Assembly (NCBI GenBank): GCA_963969365.1
Contig: OZ017752.1
Location: forward strand, 2,790,001-2,854,000
Direction of reading: 5' to 3'
DNA: 64,000 nucleotides
Source: Asterochloris sp. CNOR1
Taxonomy: Eukaryota > Chlorophyta > Trebouxiophyceae > Trebouxiales > Trebouxiaceae
Shown here: piece by piece, positions 31,379 through 41,862 of the stretch
Layout of the letters: the number at the start of each line of letters is the position of its first letter
Numbering within the stretch: the first letter of the stretch is position 1
Position numbers and translations under genes: made by a program
The notes under the pieces: generated by a model
The model's input: only the letters and a program-made list of their open reading frames with translations
Told to the model about the DNA's origin: nothing
Database searches by the model: none

Positions 31379-33068
31379 TCACAGGATAGTGCGGGCGGCA
31401 CCTGCATTGCCTGGGGCTGTAGTGGCAGGAGCAGTTGTGGCAGCGCCAGCAGGGGCCTTGTGTGTGTAGGTGGTGTTCTGCAAGTGAAACTTATCACATG
31501 AGGTTGCAGCTGGGTGAGAGTTTGAAAGGCATGTCAAGCAGCTTCCAAGCTGACAGACGCCAGCATGCAGTTGATGCAGTACTGCATCGCCAGCTCACCT
31601 CAATCTGCTCAGGGTGGGTGCCAATGACCAGGATCAGCAGGGAGTTGCAGATGGACAGGATGATGAACCCAGCGAAGGCTGTGTTGAGGCGCTTGTTGTT
31701 GGAGACAGCGCCATAGCGGAAGTAGTACTCTGCCGGTGGACAGGGCATCGTCAATTTGCAGGCACATGCGCAGTTTGATGGAGAGCTGCACAGCAGCCAC
31801 TTGTACAAGCAGCAGCTTTGGAGGCAGCGCTGAAGCGAATGCAGGCTCCAGGACAACTGAAATTCCACCCGCAGTTCAAAGAGTAGGTGCAGGAGGGGGG
31901 ACCAGGGCATGGCAGGGAGTGAGCGGTTCTGAACGCCACAGCCCTGTGAATGGCTGCCAGCTGGAATGACTGCTACCCTGGTGAGCGACTGCCAACAGAC
32001 CGGCCTAAACTCTCACCGTTGGTCATGTACATGGTGAGGGTGGTGACAACAGCCAGCAGGCCGACGACACCAACACTGCTGGCACGGAAGCCTGCAGACA
32101 GGCAAAACTTTAGTGTGCCTGTCAACCTGCCTGCCAAGCGTGAGGCACAATCAGAAGCTTAAACGTGCTTGTCCACCCTGCCTGGCAAGGGTGAGGCAAT
32201 GCAGCCCAAGGAGGCATTGCTGGTGGCATGCTTGCATGCCCTAGGGTTGACCCCGCAAATGGTGTGCAGGTGGCCACAAAGTTGGCTTCTGCAGGCTGCT
32301 CTGTCAGGCTTCTGCAGGACTCACTCATGAAGTGGAGGCCTGCGGCGATGAGGAGGACAGCAAACTCCAGCCAGATGACCCACCAGTCCAGAGAGCCATA
32401 GGCTACCTGGCCATCAGGGGTGCCAGTTGCTGCACAGGCAATCAGCAGAGTTCAGAACAGTGCCACTGTGACAGACTGGAGGGCCAAAGGCACCACGTTG
32501 GCAGTGCTGGGGGGGGGGGGGGGGGGGGGGGGGCAAGCTCACTCTGCTTCCTGAGGGCGGAGACACCTGCAGGCAGCAGACAAGCAGAGTGTCAGCGCAG
32601 GTCAGCCCAGCAGACTGGAGGTCTGAGTTGGCGTGCAAGGGGAGGCTGCAAGCGGCTTGCAGCTGTGCCATGGTGACTCACCAGCCAGGGCCACAATCCA
32701 ACCCAGGAATGTCAACACCTGCAGAGCAGCAGCCAGAGGGCAGTTGGCAGCCTAGCATGCAGGTCAAGCGGCAGGCCTGGGGGCATGTAGCTGGGCCTCA
32801 ACAACACAGTCAAAGCTGCTGGAACCGGGCTCAGAGCTCCCCAAGCAGTACAGCTGCCGGGCAGCTGGTGTATGGAGGTGCAGACAGGCCCTATGAGCTG
32901 CCTGCCTCAGCGGAGGGCGCAGGATTCTTTCCTGCCGGAAAGTCAACATGCCAACATGCGCTCCTCGCTGGGCAACGCAGCCGATGGTGCCTATTTGCTC
33001 ACCAGGAGGCCAGCACCAGCACCGAAGTGGCCAGCGCCGACTGAGGAGCCATTGTTCGACCGCGCCAT
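31379..33068 (-). CDS. Four-transmembrane protein, MARVEL-like topology
   Basis: Exons: 33003-33068 (ATG), 32682-32718, 32543-32566 (24 nt), 32325-32429, 32017-32091, 31599-31729, 31379-31477 (TGA); all phases agree, giving about 178 residues. Four hydrophobic segments are seen: VLTFLGWIVALAG, WWVIWLEFAVLLIAAGLHF, VGVVGLLAVVTTLTMYM and FAGFIILSICNSLLILVIG. The N-terminus is short and Gly/Ser-rich and the C-terminus is Ala/Thr/Pro-rich (KAPAGAATTAPATTAPG). Topology and size resemble MARVEL/CASP-like membrane proteins, but I see no diagnostic residue and do not assign the family. No signal peptide is evident. The third exon is a micro-exon sitting between a short exon and a C25 tract in the following intron. 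The gene is tandem (-) with the pentapeptide gene upstream. Confidence 0.85.
32509..32533. repeat. G25 homopolymer (C25 on the coding strand)
   Basis: Twenty-five consecutive G on the plus strand. On the minus (coding) strand this is a C25 run starting about 10 nt inside the intron that follows the 24-nt micro-exon. The intron is about 113 nt, so the run is roughly a fifth of it. Length is likely unstable between cells or sequencing runs. Confidence 0.95.
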
Positions 33069-33295
33069 TGTTCGACTGGACCTTAGAGCTGTCGAAGGAG
33101 GTGTGGAAAAGGGATGAAGTTTGCTGTGCTGGCGGACTCGGGTGGCTGAGACTGGCAACGGCTTCTTATGATTCTGAATGTAGTGGTGAGCTGACTTCAA
33201 TTTAGATTCTCTCTTGTGGAAAATTTGCTGGGAGCGAATAGACAGAACAGGATCACAGGAGGCTGGGTCGAGGGGGGGCAGACAGTGAGAATTAA

Positions 33296-35014
33296 TCACT
33301 TTCTTGTTCTGCAGCCAATGTCTTCTCGTGTTTGGCCATTCACTGTCGGGTTGAGGCACAGCTGCTTGTAGTCCTCAGAGCCAATTAGGGCATCCTCAAA
33401 GATGGCTCCATCCAGCACGGCATCTTTGAAATTGGCACCAGTCACCTGCAGCAGCAAAATTGGAAGGACTTGGCATCTACAGAGCGCTGCAGGACATCTC
33501 TTGGATGGCGGAGGCAGCTCACCACTGCATTCACAAACTTGGCTCCTGACAGGTTGGCTCTGGTGAAGTCGACACGGTCCAGAACTCCATTTGTCATGTC
33601 AGCCCCTGCAGAGCCAGCAGTTATAGTCGCGCTGCACAGCTTCTGGGGTGGAAGAGCCGCTGACTGGACGAGCCGCATGGCTGTGAGCAGCGTCAGGCTG
33701 TGAGAGCTTGTGCGGCTTGCTCATCATGCTGGCTGTCATCTGCTGCAATAATTCTTAGAGAGGACAATCCAGCTCCAGGCGCCATCGTGAGGCTCTCACA
33801 AGCCACATGGGCTCTCGAGCTGGGTCTCACCTGAGAAGTTTGCGTTCACAGCATATGCCTTAGTGAGAGTCACCTGCACGCCAGCATCTGAGGTTTGCTG
33901 CTGTGAAAGCAGGCGGCACACAAGGCCACCAGGATCTGGACTGCGAAGGGTCTTTGAGCACTGCTATGCACTCCCAGGCAGTCGCGCCAGCTGCACCCAC
34001 ATTGTTCATGGTGGCATTGCTGAAGTCGGCGTCAGACACCAGTGCGCCTGAGAGGACCTTGTCAGACAAGTTTTTGCCTGCAGCGCATTGAGCAACCACT
34101 TCAGAGAGAGCCCAGCTTGCACAGCTCAGTGGGGTACTTATCTTGAGACTTGCCCACACAGGGCTGCAGAGCTTGAGCTGTTCAAGACAGGCAGCTGCCT
34201 TTCACTCCTGCACACTCTGTGTGAAGGCAGGTGTCTTTTGGGGACAAGTGAAACTGTTCAGCTTTGAAACAGCAATGACAATGCTCATGACAATGGCAGA
34301 TGCCTTCTCTGACAGACACATCATGCTGCAAGCCCTCACCAGCAAAGACACACTTGCGCAGGTCCAGCAGCTTGTCTGACACTGCATTAGCCTGCAGGCA
34401 ACCATCTAATGGGCAGTCATGCAAGTAACATGCCCAGCAGCAAAGCAGTTGTTAACAACAGTGGTGTCCAGGGCTAGCCGGCATCTCCAGGGCCAGCCCC
34501 TCACAGGCTCACCATGCCGAGTGTGTTGCCGACATAGGCCCTTTCACAGCGTGCTGGATCTGCAGGGAAGCCAGCACAGGTGGACAGGCGGGCAGGGGCA
34601 GCACACTCAGCGGTTTAGAGGACAAGTCCAGTCGATGTGGCAGCGGGCACCATCCCACCTGAGTCGATAGGGGGCAGCCTCGCATTGCCAACTGCCAGGG
34701 CGGGCACCGCATGGCAGCTGACAGCAGCTGCCACTGCTGTGGCCAGCAGTTGCCTGACAAATGTTGGTGGTGTTTCTGCTGAATGCTGCTGGCTCTTGTC
34801 TGCATCAGAAGTTCTGATCGCATCAGTGACAGCCACAGAATCTCCAAAAGTTCACTTTCAGATGTGCAGCGCTGCCCTTGTATTCCCAGTTAAATTCAAT
34901 GAGCCTCGCACCTATTGAGCATCTGCAGATCCGACATGAGGCGCGTGCTCTGCCTCTATGGCCATTTGGCTGGCTCAAGGCTGACAAGCTGGATGCTAGC
35001 AGAGAGCCCGGCAT
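33296..35014 (-). CDS. Thylakoid-lumen pentapeptide-repeat protein
   Basis: Exons: 34912-35014 (ATG), 34659-34799, 34513-34559, 34340-34391, 34001-34077, 33831-33873, 33523-33605, 33296-33445 (TGA). All phases agree; 696 nt gives 231 residues. The N-terminus is a Ser/Arg/Ala-rich plastid transit peptide (starts MPGSLLASSLSALSQ). It is followed by a thylakoid transfer segment (residues about 49-70, ending AVPALA) with one Arg before it, so Sec rather than Tat export is likely. After a Cys-containing patch (RCERAYVGNTLGM) come about ten pentapeptide units, for example SDADF, NANFS, GADMT, RVDFT, RANLS, GAKFV, TGANF, KDAVL, DGAIF, EDALI. The C-terminal cap is YKQLCLNPTVNGQ...IGCR. The match is to plant lumenal TL15/TL17-type pentapeptide proteins, whose role is unclear. 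Head-to-head with the FUSC-like transporter. Confidence 0.92.
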
Positions 35015-35104
35015 GCTGACAGGCCTTGGGTGTGCCGGGAAATTCTCCTTCTGCTTCTTCTTTGTGCATGGCGGGTCAATGGCCTAGGCCTGCATCTGCA
35101 CCTG
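35015..35104. promoter_or_regulatory. Probable bidirectional promoter (lumenal protein / transporter)
   Basis: Only 90 bp separate the ATG of the lumenal pentapeptide gene (-) from the likely ATG of the FUSC-like gene (+). The stretch contains a pyrimidine-rich tract (CTCCTTCTGCTTCTTC at about 35046). No TATA box was seen. If the transporter has an earlier 5' exon, the arrangement would change. Confidence 0.5.
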
Positions 35105-38100
35105 ATGGCTAGGCCCTTGCATGTCCGACGGGGCATCAGGCTGGGAATTGCTGTGGGAATAGAGCTCTTCATTGGATACGTGCTGGTGGCTCCGTTGGGT
35201 ATGTTGTGCTGATCACCAGAAAGAGCTTCTGTCCATTCAAAGGCATGCATGCCCCAGTGATGTCCTTTGCTCTGTGCTGCAGGAGGGCCTTCCAGCTTTG
35301 CTGCAGACAAGTTTCGTGAAGCCTCAATGTGGGCAGCCTTCACCAGCATGTAAGCTGTCCAGCAAACCTCTCATTTGCATCACTCATAGCGCAGCGGGTG
35401 GGTGTGGGCTTTGCATGGAAGCCCTGTCTCTGAATGGCCTCCTGCTTCTGCAGGGTCATTACTGCGCCTGTTGTTGGCAAGCTGAGCCAGCAGTCTCTTG
35501 AGCAGATTGTTGGCACATTGGTGGGAGGTGAGCATTTGCAGGCTACCTGCTCATTGATGCTGCCTCTTCCATTGTCAGCGTTGCTGCCCTGAGCAGCCTG
35601 CTGTCGACCTTACCACCTTGCGGGTTGTGCCCGGTGTGCCTTCACCAGCCTCTGCATCCTGTCCCTTTCCACCAGTCAGCTTTGCAAACTTACAGGCACT
35701 CAGGAAGGACCAGCTCTGCATCCCACCCCTCTTCACATACTCTGCATGTTTGCAGGCGCCCTGAGACATGCTAGACCTGCACACCCTCAGTCAACAAGGG
35801 CAGCATGTTCCCTGCCCCTCATCCAACTGAGGCCCCTCTGTGCTGACCTGCAGGTGCTTTAGGGCTGGCCACCTGGGAAGTCATCTCAATTGTTGGCCTG
35901 CACCAGCAGAAGGGCCTGTTGCTCTCAGTGTTCCTGTCGACAGCCACCGCCATCGTTGGCTTTGGCAATGTCGTGGTCGAGAGCTTCCTCAGTGACGCCA
36001 ACATGACCGCCCTCACCTACCTCTCTGTGGTGTTTGCAGCTAGTGAGAGCCCCTCAGGTGTGCGCCTCCTGCCTCATGCAGTGCCCGTCAGCTCATGCAT
36101 GAGCAGGCCACTGCCATTCCCATGGATCATGAACGGTGCGGCAGGTGAAAAGAGCTGTAAGGCAAACCCCACTCAGGGCTGCAGCTGCGCTTGTGTGCAC
36201 GCTCCACGGACTGCCCTGCATGTTTGCCAAGCAGCGCTGTGCAGGTGCCCCCCATTGTGCCATCGCTGAGCGACAGACAGCACAAATTAAGGTCAGTCAC
36301 ACCAGCCAAACAGATAGCCAAAAGTGGCGCCCGCCTGAGCGCTGAGCTGCATGCCCCCTCTGCAGCCACCAGCAGTGGTCAAAGTGCTTTTGTGCTTGCA
36401 GAGTTGATCTTCCCGACTGCCACGAGGGTTGGAGGCATCCTGGTGGGAGTGCTGCTGTCGCTGGCCCTCTCGGTGCTGCTGTGGCCTAAGAGCGCCAGCC
36501 AAGAAGCACTGAGGTGAGCGCCCCAGCTGCCTGCTGCAGCCAGATGGTCAAGCTGTCTGGGCTTACGGTTGCAGCTTCTGCTGCATACAAGGCTGCCCAG
36601 ATGTGTGCCCCCAGCACCCGTCTGCCTGCAGGCACCTACTGCACAGTATCCAGACCCTGCATGAATGTGAGCCACAGGCGGCTCGCTTCAAACCGCACAC
36701 CGTCAGCTACTTGCCTTGTGTAGGCACCTGCTGTACAGTCTTCAACCCACCAGCGCCTGGTGCCCTGGCCTGGCAGGGCAGTGGCTGCGACCTGGTGGCA
36801 ACCTAAGGCATGTCAGACACCGTCTGCAGGCACCTGTTGCACAGCCTTCAGTCCCTCCAGCGCCTCAACGCCCTGGCCTGGCAGGGCAGCGTCACAGGCC
36901 TGGCAGCAGGCATTGGGGGAGAAGCATTCCCTGAGGACCCGCATGCCCCTCCGGGCCCAAGCACTCTCATGCCCATGCAACGCCTGGGGTTCATGAGCAG
37001 CCTCAGGGCGGCAGTGGCAGCCATGTTCGGCCAGGGCGGCAGGAAGGAAGAAGACGAGGAGCAGGGGCTCAAGGATGCACTGCTGGCGCCCCACGACTGC
37101 AGCGAGGACCACGGCGGTGAGGTCAGCATGCTGCTCCTTGAAAGTCTGGTGCTGCAGGACTTGCATGAGAACTGCATCTCAACTCCTGCACCTTCTCTAC
37201 TGGCCAAGTGGTGACAGACCAGTGAATCGAGATTTCTGTTCGGCTCTCAGCAGGCAGCTGCAGGGTGAGGCAGCCAAGCTGGGGATGCACTTACATATAC
37301 TTGGGCAGCAGTCCTTTCGTTATGCCGCAGCGCGCCAGAGTTGAGACAGCTGCCAAGTTGGAGGTATCACTAAGTCTGGAGTATGCTCTGCCCTATACGG
37401 TTCCAAGCATGCCAGCACTTGAAGCTGCAGTGCCAGTCTGCACACTGAAGCAACAGTGCGCCAGAGATCTGCCCTGTCATGCAGGACTCTAGGGTTTTCA
37501 GGAAGCTTGGGCCTGCCACCGGGTGGAGCTGCAGCAAGATGCTGGGAAGAGGTTACACCTTCCATGTACACCTGCCTGCGGCAATTCAATGGCATGCTTG
37601 CTGTGTTCTGCAGGAGTTCAAGGCGCACCAGCTCAAAGCTGCAGTATGAGGCAGCTGCACAAAGACGTGCGAACTGTGAAGTGCCACCCCATCTTTGCCC
37701 TGTTTCTGCAGACTGTAAGGCGTGCCTTCTTAAAAACCTGCAGTGTGAGGCAGCTGTGCTGGAGGTACAGACTGTGGGATGCCACTTGTGTGTGCCCTGT
37801 GTCTGCAGGATGCCAAGGCCCACCAGCTGAAGGAGCTGCAGTGTGAGGCGGCTGTGCTGGAGGTGTACACGGGGCTGTACAAGATGACAGAGCTGATGCA
37901 GGATTCCAGGGCAGAGGTGTACATTGGAACCGTTGGTGAGCCCTCAATGCGGGCCCCGCTTGCTTGTTTCTGTCTGGCTGGTGGAGGGTTCTGGCAGTGG
38001 TCACTGTGCACATGTGAAGCAAGCCTCATGGCACCCTGCTGCCGCAAACCAGCTGATTTGGCTGACTTGGGGGCTCTGATTGCATCTTGTGGCATGGCGG

Positions 38101-40132
38101 CTGGAGGGGCATTGGGCAGAGGGCTTGCCTGCAGAACCATTGAGTCATGTCCTGCAGTGTCTGCCATGTGTTCCAGATGGACCCGCCCTTCGCTGCCTTT
38201 TGGCAAACTGTATGCACTTTGGCAAATTGTGTGCAGCGTTTTGCATGAAGCAGTCAAGCCGTGCTGCCCGCAGGCGCTGGCTCGCCCTGCCAGGCATGGC
38301 ATCCTGGGGCTGCAGCAGCAAGTAGGATCCCAGCCAGCTCATCCTTCTCACTGCTACGTGTGACCATCTGAAACCTGCTGCAGGTGGGCGCTGGTTCTTC
38401 CTGCCAGGCATTGCTTCCTGGCGCTGCAGCAGGGCGTGGGAGCTGCCCAGCCGGGAGCTGAATGCTGTGGCGCAAGGTGTTCGTGAGGTGGCGCGCCTGC
38501 TACGCAGCCTGTATGAGACCTTTGCAGAGGTGGGCGCTCTATGACTACTGCTTTCCCAGGGCAGCACTGGTCTGCAGCCTTTGTAAGGCCTTGCCTCCCG
38601 CTGCCACCTTATCCTGGCGTCCGCCCATGTGGAAGGTTTGTGGGAACCCTGCACAGCCCTCACAAGCATGTTTGTTGGGCTAGGGGGAGGTGCATGGAAA
38701 AACATTTCCATGCAGTTACATCTGCATCGCTGCTGCAGAGCTTGGCGCCCCACCTGCTGCACATGCTAGCACTGCAGTATGACCATCATGAGCATTGCTG
38801 CTCTGGGCAGCTGCTTGACATGTCATGTATTTCAAGCCTTGGAAAGGGAGGGGCAAGCACCCACCATGAGTGCTGGGAATTGGCGCAGTGGCTTCACGTT
38901 CTGAGCTTCGACACTCAGCGGCCTGCCCACTGCAGGGGTTTGACACAGAAACGGTGGAGATGCTGCAGCAGCAGTACCCTGCCAGGCTGGTACCAGACCT
39001 GGCCCAGGCGGCAGCCAAGTCCCTGCAGGAGCTGTTGGCAGACTTCCCAAACCGGCGTAGCATTGGCAGCAGCCACCTGCAGGTGTTCTGCCAGTATGTT
39101 GAAGCGCTGACCAGGTGAGTTGGCATTGAGTGCCATGCCGTGAAGCAGAGTGCAACATGACCTTCATATGCAGCGCAGCAGCAGTTGCCCCTGCTGCAAC
39201 AAGCTGCAGCAGTTGTGGCCTAATGCATGATCTCATACTAGTAGCAATGCAGGGTGTAGCCCCACACGCAGCAAAGCAGGCGCCACTGCTGCCCAACGGC
39301 TGCGACATCTGTGGCCTGCTGCAGGATCTCAGATTACCAGCGCCGCAGGGTATATCGCCACCTGCGCCGGCATCGCAGCAGCAGCCGCCCCCGCCGGCGG
39401 CACACGTGGTCCCAGCACCAGGTGCCCCAGGCCAGTCCCTTTGCGCAGGCAGCAGGGCCCCTGGACGGGCCGGAGGAGGGCTGTGGCAGCCCACAACAGC
39501 AAGGCGCAGATGCAGCGGCGAGATCATCAAGTGAAGGTGAGCTGGTTTGATGAAATGCAGGCAGACAGGTGACTTGAGTGCCTGCTGCTCCCAAAGTTGG
39601 CAACACCAGCAGGGCACTCAACCTCAATGCAGCGTCTTCGAGCCCAGCACAGCCGTGTACATTGCGAGTGCCACAAACCATTGCCTTCCTCTGTTGATTA
39701 CAATGAACATTGGACCCCTGTTCAGGGCTCGCTCTGGTGCCTGCAGGCCCCGGCAGCAGAGCATGGGGCAAGGCTGCTGCCGCCCTAGAGGTGGTCCAGC
39801 AGCCCCACCCTGCGCGAGTCAGGCTTGCAGAAGCAGCCGCTGCAGCACTGGAGAGCAGCAGGGAGCTGCACAGCCCCAGGGTGCAGTTTGAGAAGGTGTT
39901 CTCGCTGGACTACCTGGCGCAGGATGGGGATGTTGTGCTTCAGCCAGTGCCAGTGGGTCCTACAGGTGACCCTGTCCAGCAGTGGCTGCTGGCTCACTTT
40001 TTGGGGGCTGCACGTGCAGCACCTGGACAGCGGTTCAGCAGAATGCTGTGGGAGTGACCCGAGAGTGCAGGCATGTGTTGCTACCGCTGGCGCCTGTTGC
40101 CTACAGGTGAGGCGGGTCCAACAGTGATGTAA
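35105..40132 (+). CDS. ALMT/FUSC-family membrane transporter-like protein
   Basis: Exons: 35105-35198 (ATG), 35283-35349, 35454-35527, 35854-36042, 36402-36513, 36830-37116, 37809-37935, 38384-38529, 38936-39114, 39325-39536, 39747-39965, 40107-40132 (TAA). Phases agree for the first six and for 37809 onward except around 38530-38935; at least one exon is missing between 37116 and 37809, and probably one near 38734. The first five exons carry hydrophobic segments (RLGIAVGIELFIGYVLVAPL, ITAPVVGKLS...IVGTLVGG, WEVISIVGLHQQ, LLLSVFLSTATAIVGFGNVV, VGGILVGVLLSLALSVLLWP). The boundary WPKSASQEALR followed by HLLHSLQ is typical of the FUSC/aluminium-activated malate transporter fold, where the membrane half is followed by a long helical cytosolic half. 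The cytosolic part here has LQCEAAVLEVYTGLYKM and RELNAVAQGVREVARLL. The substrate cannot be read from the sequence; organic anions are typical of ALMTs. This gene has the most exon-echo repeats in the window. Confidence 0.78.
36629..36810 (+). repeat. Two alternative or decayed copies of the start of exon 36830-37116
   Basis: The real exon begins TGCAG|GCACCTGTTGCACAGC and continues CTTCAGTCCCTCCAGCGCC, then GCCCTGGCCTGGCAGGGCAG. Copy B at about 36724-36805 reads TGTAG|GCACCTGCTGTACAG, CCAGCGCCTGGTGCCCTGG, CCTGGCAGGGCAGTG. Copy A at about 36632-36670 reads CTGCAG|GCACCTACTGCACAG, ATCCAGACCCTGCATGAAT and then GTGAGC, a good donor. All three would join exon 36402-36513 in the same phase (R-HLLHS..., R-HLLYS..., R-HLLHS...). 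Copy A with its donor could be a genuine cassette exon. Confidence 0.7.
37600..37808 (+). repeat. Two decayed copies of the start of exon 37809-37935
   Basis: The true junction reads CCTGTGTCTGCAG|GATGCCAAGGCCCACC, then CTGCAGTGTGAGGCGGCTG. Upstream copies are TGTGTTCTGCAG|GAGTTCAAGGCGCACC, then CTGCAGTATGAGGCAGCTG (about 37605-37665), and CCTGTTTCTGCAG|ACTGTAAGGCGTGCC, then CTGCAGTGTGAGGCAGCTG (about 37699-37757). Spacing is about 95-100 bp. Each copy keeps the polypyrimidine tract and acceptor. Confidence 0.75.
38262..38340 (+). repeat. Decayed copy of the start of exon 38384-38529
   Basis: GCAG|GCGCTGGCTCGCCCTGCC, AGGCATGGCATCCTGG, GGCTGCAGCAGCAAG at about 38270-38322 parallels CAG|GTGGGCGCTGGTTCTTCC, TGCCAGGCATTGCTTCC, TGGCGCTGCAGCAGGG at 38382-38440. 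The copy is in the upstream intron, about 115 bp away, and hits an early stop. Confidence 0.7.
39168..39265 (+). repeat. 98-bp diverged duplicate preceding exon 39325-39536
   Basis: The block 39172-39265 (GCAGCAGCAGTTGCC, CTGCTGCAACAAGCTGC, TTGTGGCCTAATGCATGATCT, GCAGGGTGTAGCCCCA) aligns to 39270-39362 (GCAGCAAAGCAGGCGCC, CTGCTGCCCAACGGCTGC, CTGTGGCCTGCTGCAGGATC, GCAGGGTATATCGCCA). The second half of the downstream block is the start of the exon. Confidence 0.7.
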
Positions 40133-40592
40133 AACACCAACGGTGCTGCACTGTCTGCGTGGCACGGGGGTGTGGTGGCTGCAGCGGTGCCCACAATGTT
40201 GCAGGCAGCAGTCATGTCCCAGGCAGTTGTGAAGCCGGCGGTCATATGCGGGCAGGCTGGGCTCCTTCATCCCCTGGCTGTCCCTCTGTAGATCACACCT
40301 GCCTTAGGCAGTGCCGTGATGGGCCTGGCTTGTGTGTTACTAAGGTATTGGGCAGTGCATATTGTGCAGGGCTATGAAAGCCTGTCTCCCTGCATGGTGG
40401 TACTGTGGCAGCGTCGAGCTCTTTGCCTGCACGCAGCCACACAGGCTGACATTGCAGGGCTGCCTGTCATGGCTGCCTGACAGAGCCCCATGCCAGTCAC
40501 AATCTGCAGTACGTTGGTGCCACCCTGCACTTCTGGGTAGCCAAGGTGTCCAAGACCCTGATCATGCTGCAGGCTCACATGGCAAGCAGGCC
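40133..40592. other. Intergenic or 5' part of the next gene
   Basis: Lies between the stop of the FUSC-like gene and the first ATG I accept for the next plus-strand gene. An open frame crosses most of 40362-40592, but it lacks splice sites and looks like GC-rich intron or UTR. An acceptor at 40572 (CTGCAG|GCTCAC) could mean that an upstream exon exists. Confidence 0.35.
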
Positions 40593-41862
40593 ATGAAGCG
40601 AGTGGCGTCCCTGACGTTCCCCCTGGCTCAAAGCAAGCTGGCTGACCCTGCTGCGGCTGGGAGCACCCCAGCCAGGGCGAGAAGCTTGAGGCCAGGTGGT
40701 GGCAAACCCCCCGAGCGGATGCAGACAGTTGCAGAGCAGTCTGCAAGGCCCAGCAGCGGTCCTGCAGGCAGCAGTGGCGATGACCTTCAGGGGAGTGCAG
40801 AGCAGGGTGGAGCAACTGGCCAGGCAGCAGGTGGGCTTGCCGTGCTTGCCTTCTTAACCCCTGGGTGGCAGGCCTGCATGATGCTGCTGCAGTGCATGCA
40901 GCTGAGCGCAGCATGGAGGTGCGCTGCAGACACGCCCACAGACGGCAGTGCTCCAGGCTGCAACTCAGGGTTCCTGCAAACCCTACAAGACATTGTTCTT
41001 CTGGTCTCCCCTGTGCCCAAAGCATCACATACTTTACTCAAGTCAAACGAGAGGTCAATGTCAATGGAAGCACTGATTGCCCTGCCCTGCAGAGGATGGA
41101 AGCAACAAGTGCACTGCCCTGCAGGGAATGGGCAGGTGCTGCAATTGAGGCAGCAGCTCTCCCGCAGCAGCCCCTCCCTGGCGCTGCAGAACCTGCCGGC
41201 GGGGCTGCAGATCAGCGTGCAGGGCACCACCGACCCGCTGAGCAAGCAGCCCAGCCTGGTGGTGCAGCTGCTGCAGCCGAAGGGGCCGGCAGGGGGAACG
41301 GAGCTGGCTGAGGGTGGGCAGATGCAGGAGCTGCCCCCTCAGGGGACCAGCAGTCAGCATCAGGTGGGTTCTGACTGTGCTCCAGCATGGGCCACTAATA
41401 TTATTCTGGATGTCAGAACACATGGGCCCAGCACTCTTGCTGAGTGCGTCAGCACACCACTTCTTTGGCTGGCCCACAGCAATTGGACCAGTCAATACGA
41501 ACATTGCACAAGCTGACAGCTGAGCAGGGCTGCTAACATGTGTCATCTGTTACGTGAATGCCTCAAAATCGTTGTGCTCTATGCTGGCATTGCATGGTCG
41601 CTCTGCAGGGTCACCAGCCGCACAGTCTCAGTATACAAGCACTGGCTGCAGGTGTCTTCAGTGGAGCTGCCCGTTGATAGACTTGCACAGCAGCCTGAGC
41701 CATCTGATGGCCCACAGGTGCGACGAGATGTTGATGTTGTGAGCTTGGGGTCCCACAGGGGTTTGAGTGGCCATGCCATTGCAGGTCAGTGTAAAGTTGC
41801 CGCGTGTGGACTCCGGCGAGCTGCGCCTCTTTGCAGACACAGCAGAGGGGCATGTGGCCATG
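40593..41862 (+). CDS. Unidentified gene (3' end unresolved)
   Basis: Four exons join in phase: 40593-40830 (ATG), 41125-41363, 41652-41717, 41785-41862. The first encodes a Ser/Gly/Ala/Gln-rich, probably disordered N-terminus (starts MKRVASLTFPLAQSK). The second has LALQNLPAGLQISVQGTTDP and KQPSLVVQLLQPKG. The third and fourth, VSSVELPVDRLAQQPEP-VSVKLPRVDSGELRLF, look like beta strands. A CS/PIH-like beta domain came to mind but I cannot support it. A possible terminal exon lies at about 43509-43703 (ends DAGFYELLCTYTGQ, stop) with AATAAA a few bases later. The join between 41862 and there was not found. No targeting signal is evident. Confidence 0.5.
41070..41140 (+). repeat. Copy of the acceptor of exon 41125-41363
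   Basis: TTGCCCTGCCCTGCAG|AGGATGGAAGC (acceptor at about 41093) duplicates GTGCACTGCCCTGCAG|GGAATGGGC (41124) at a spacing of about 31 bp. This is a short version of the exon-echo pattern. Confidence 0.45.
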
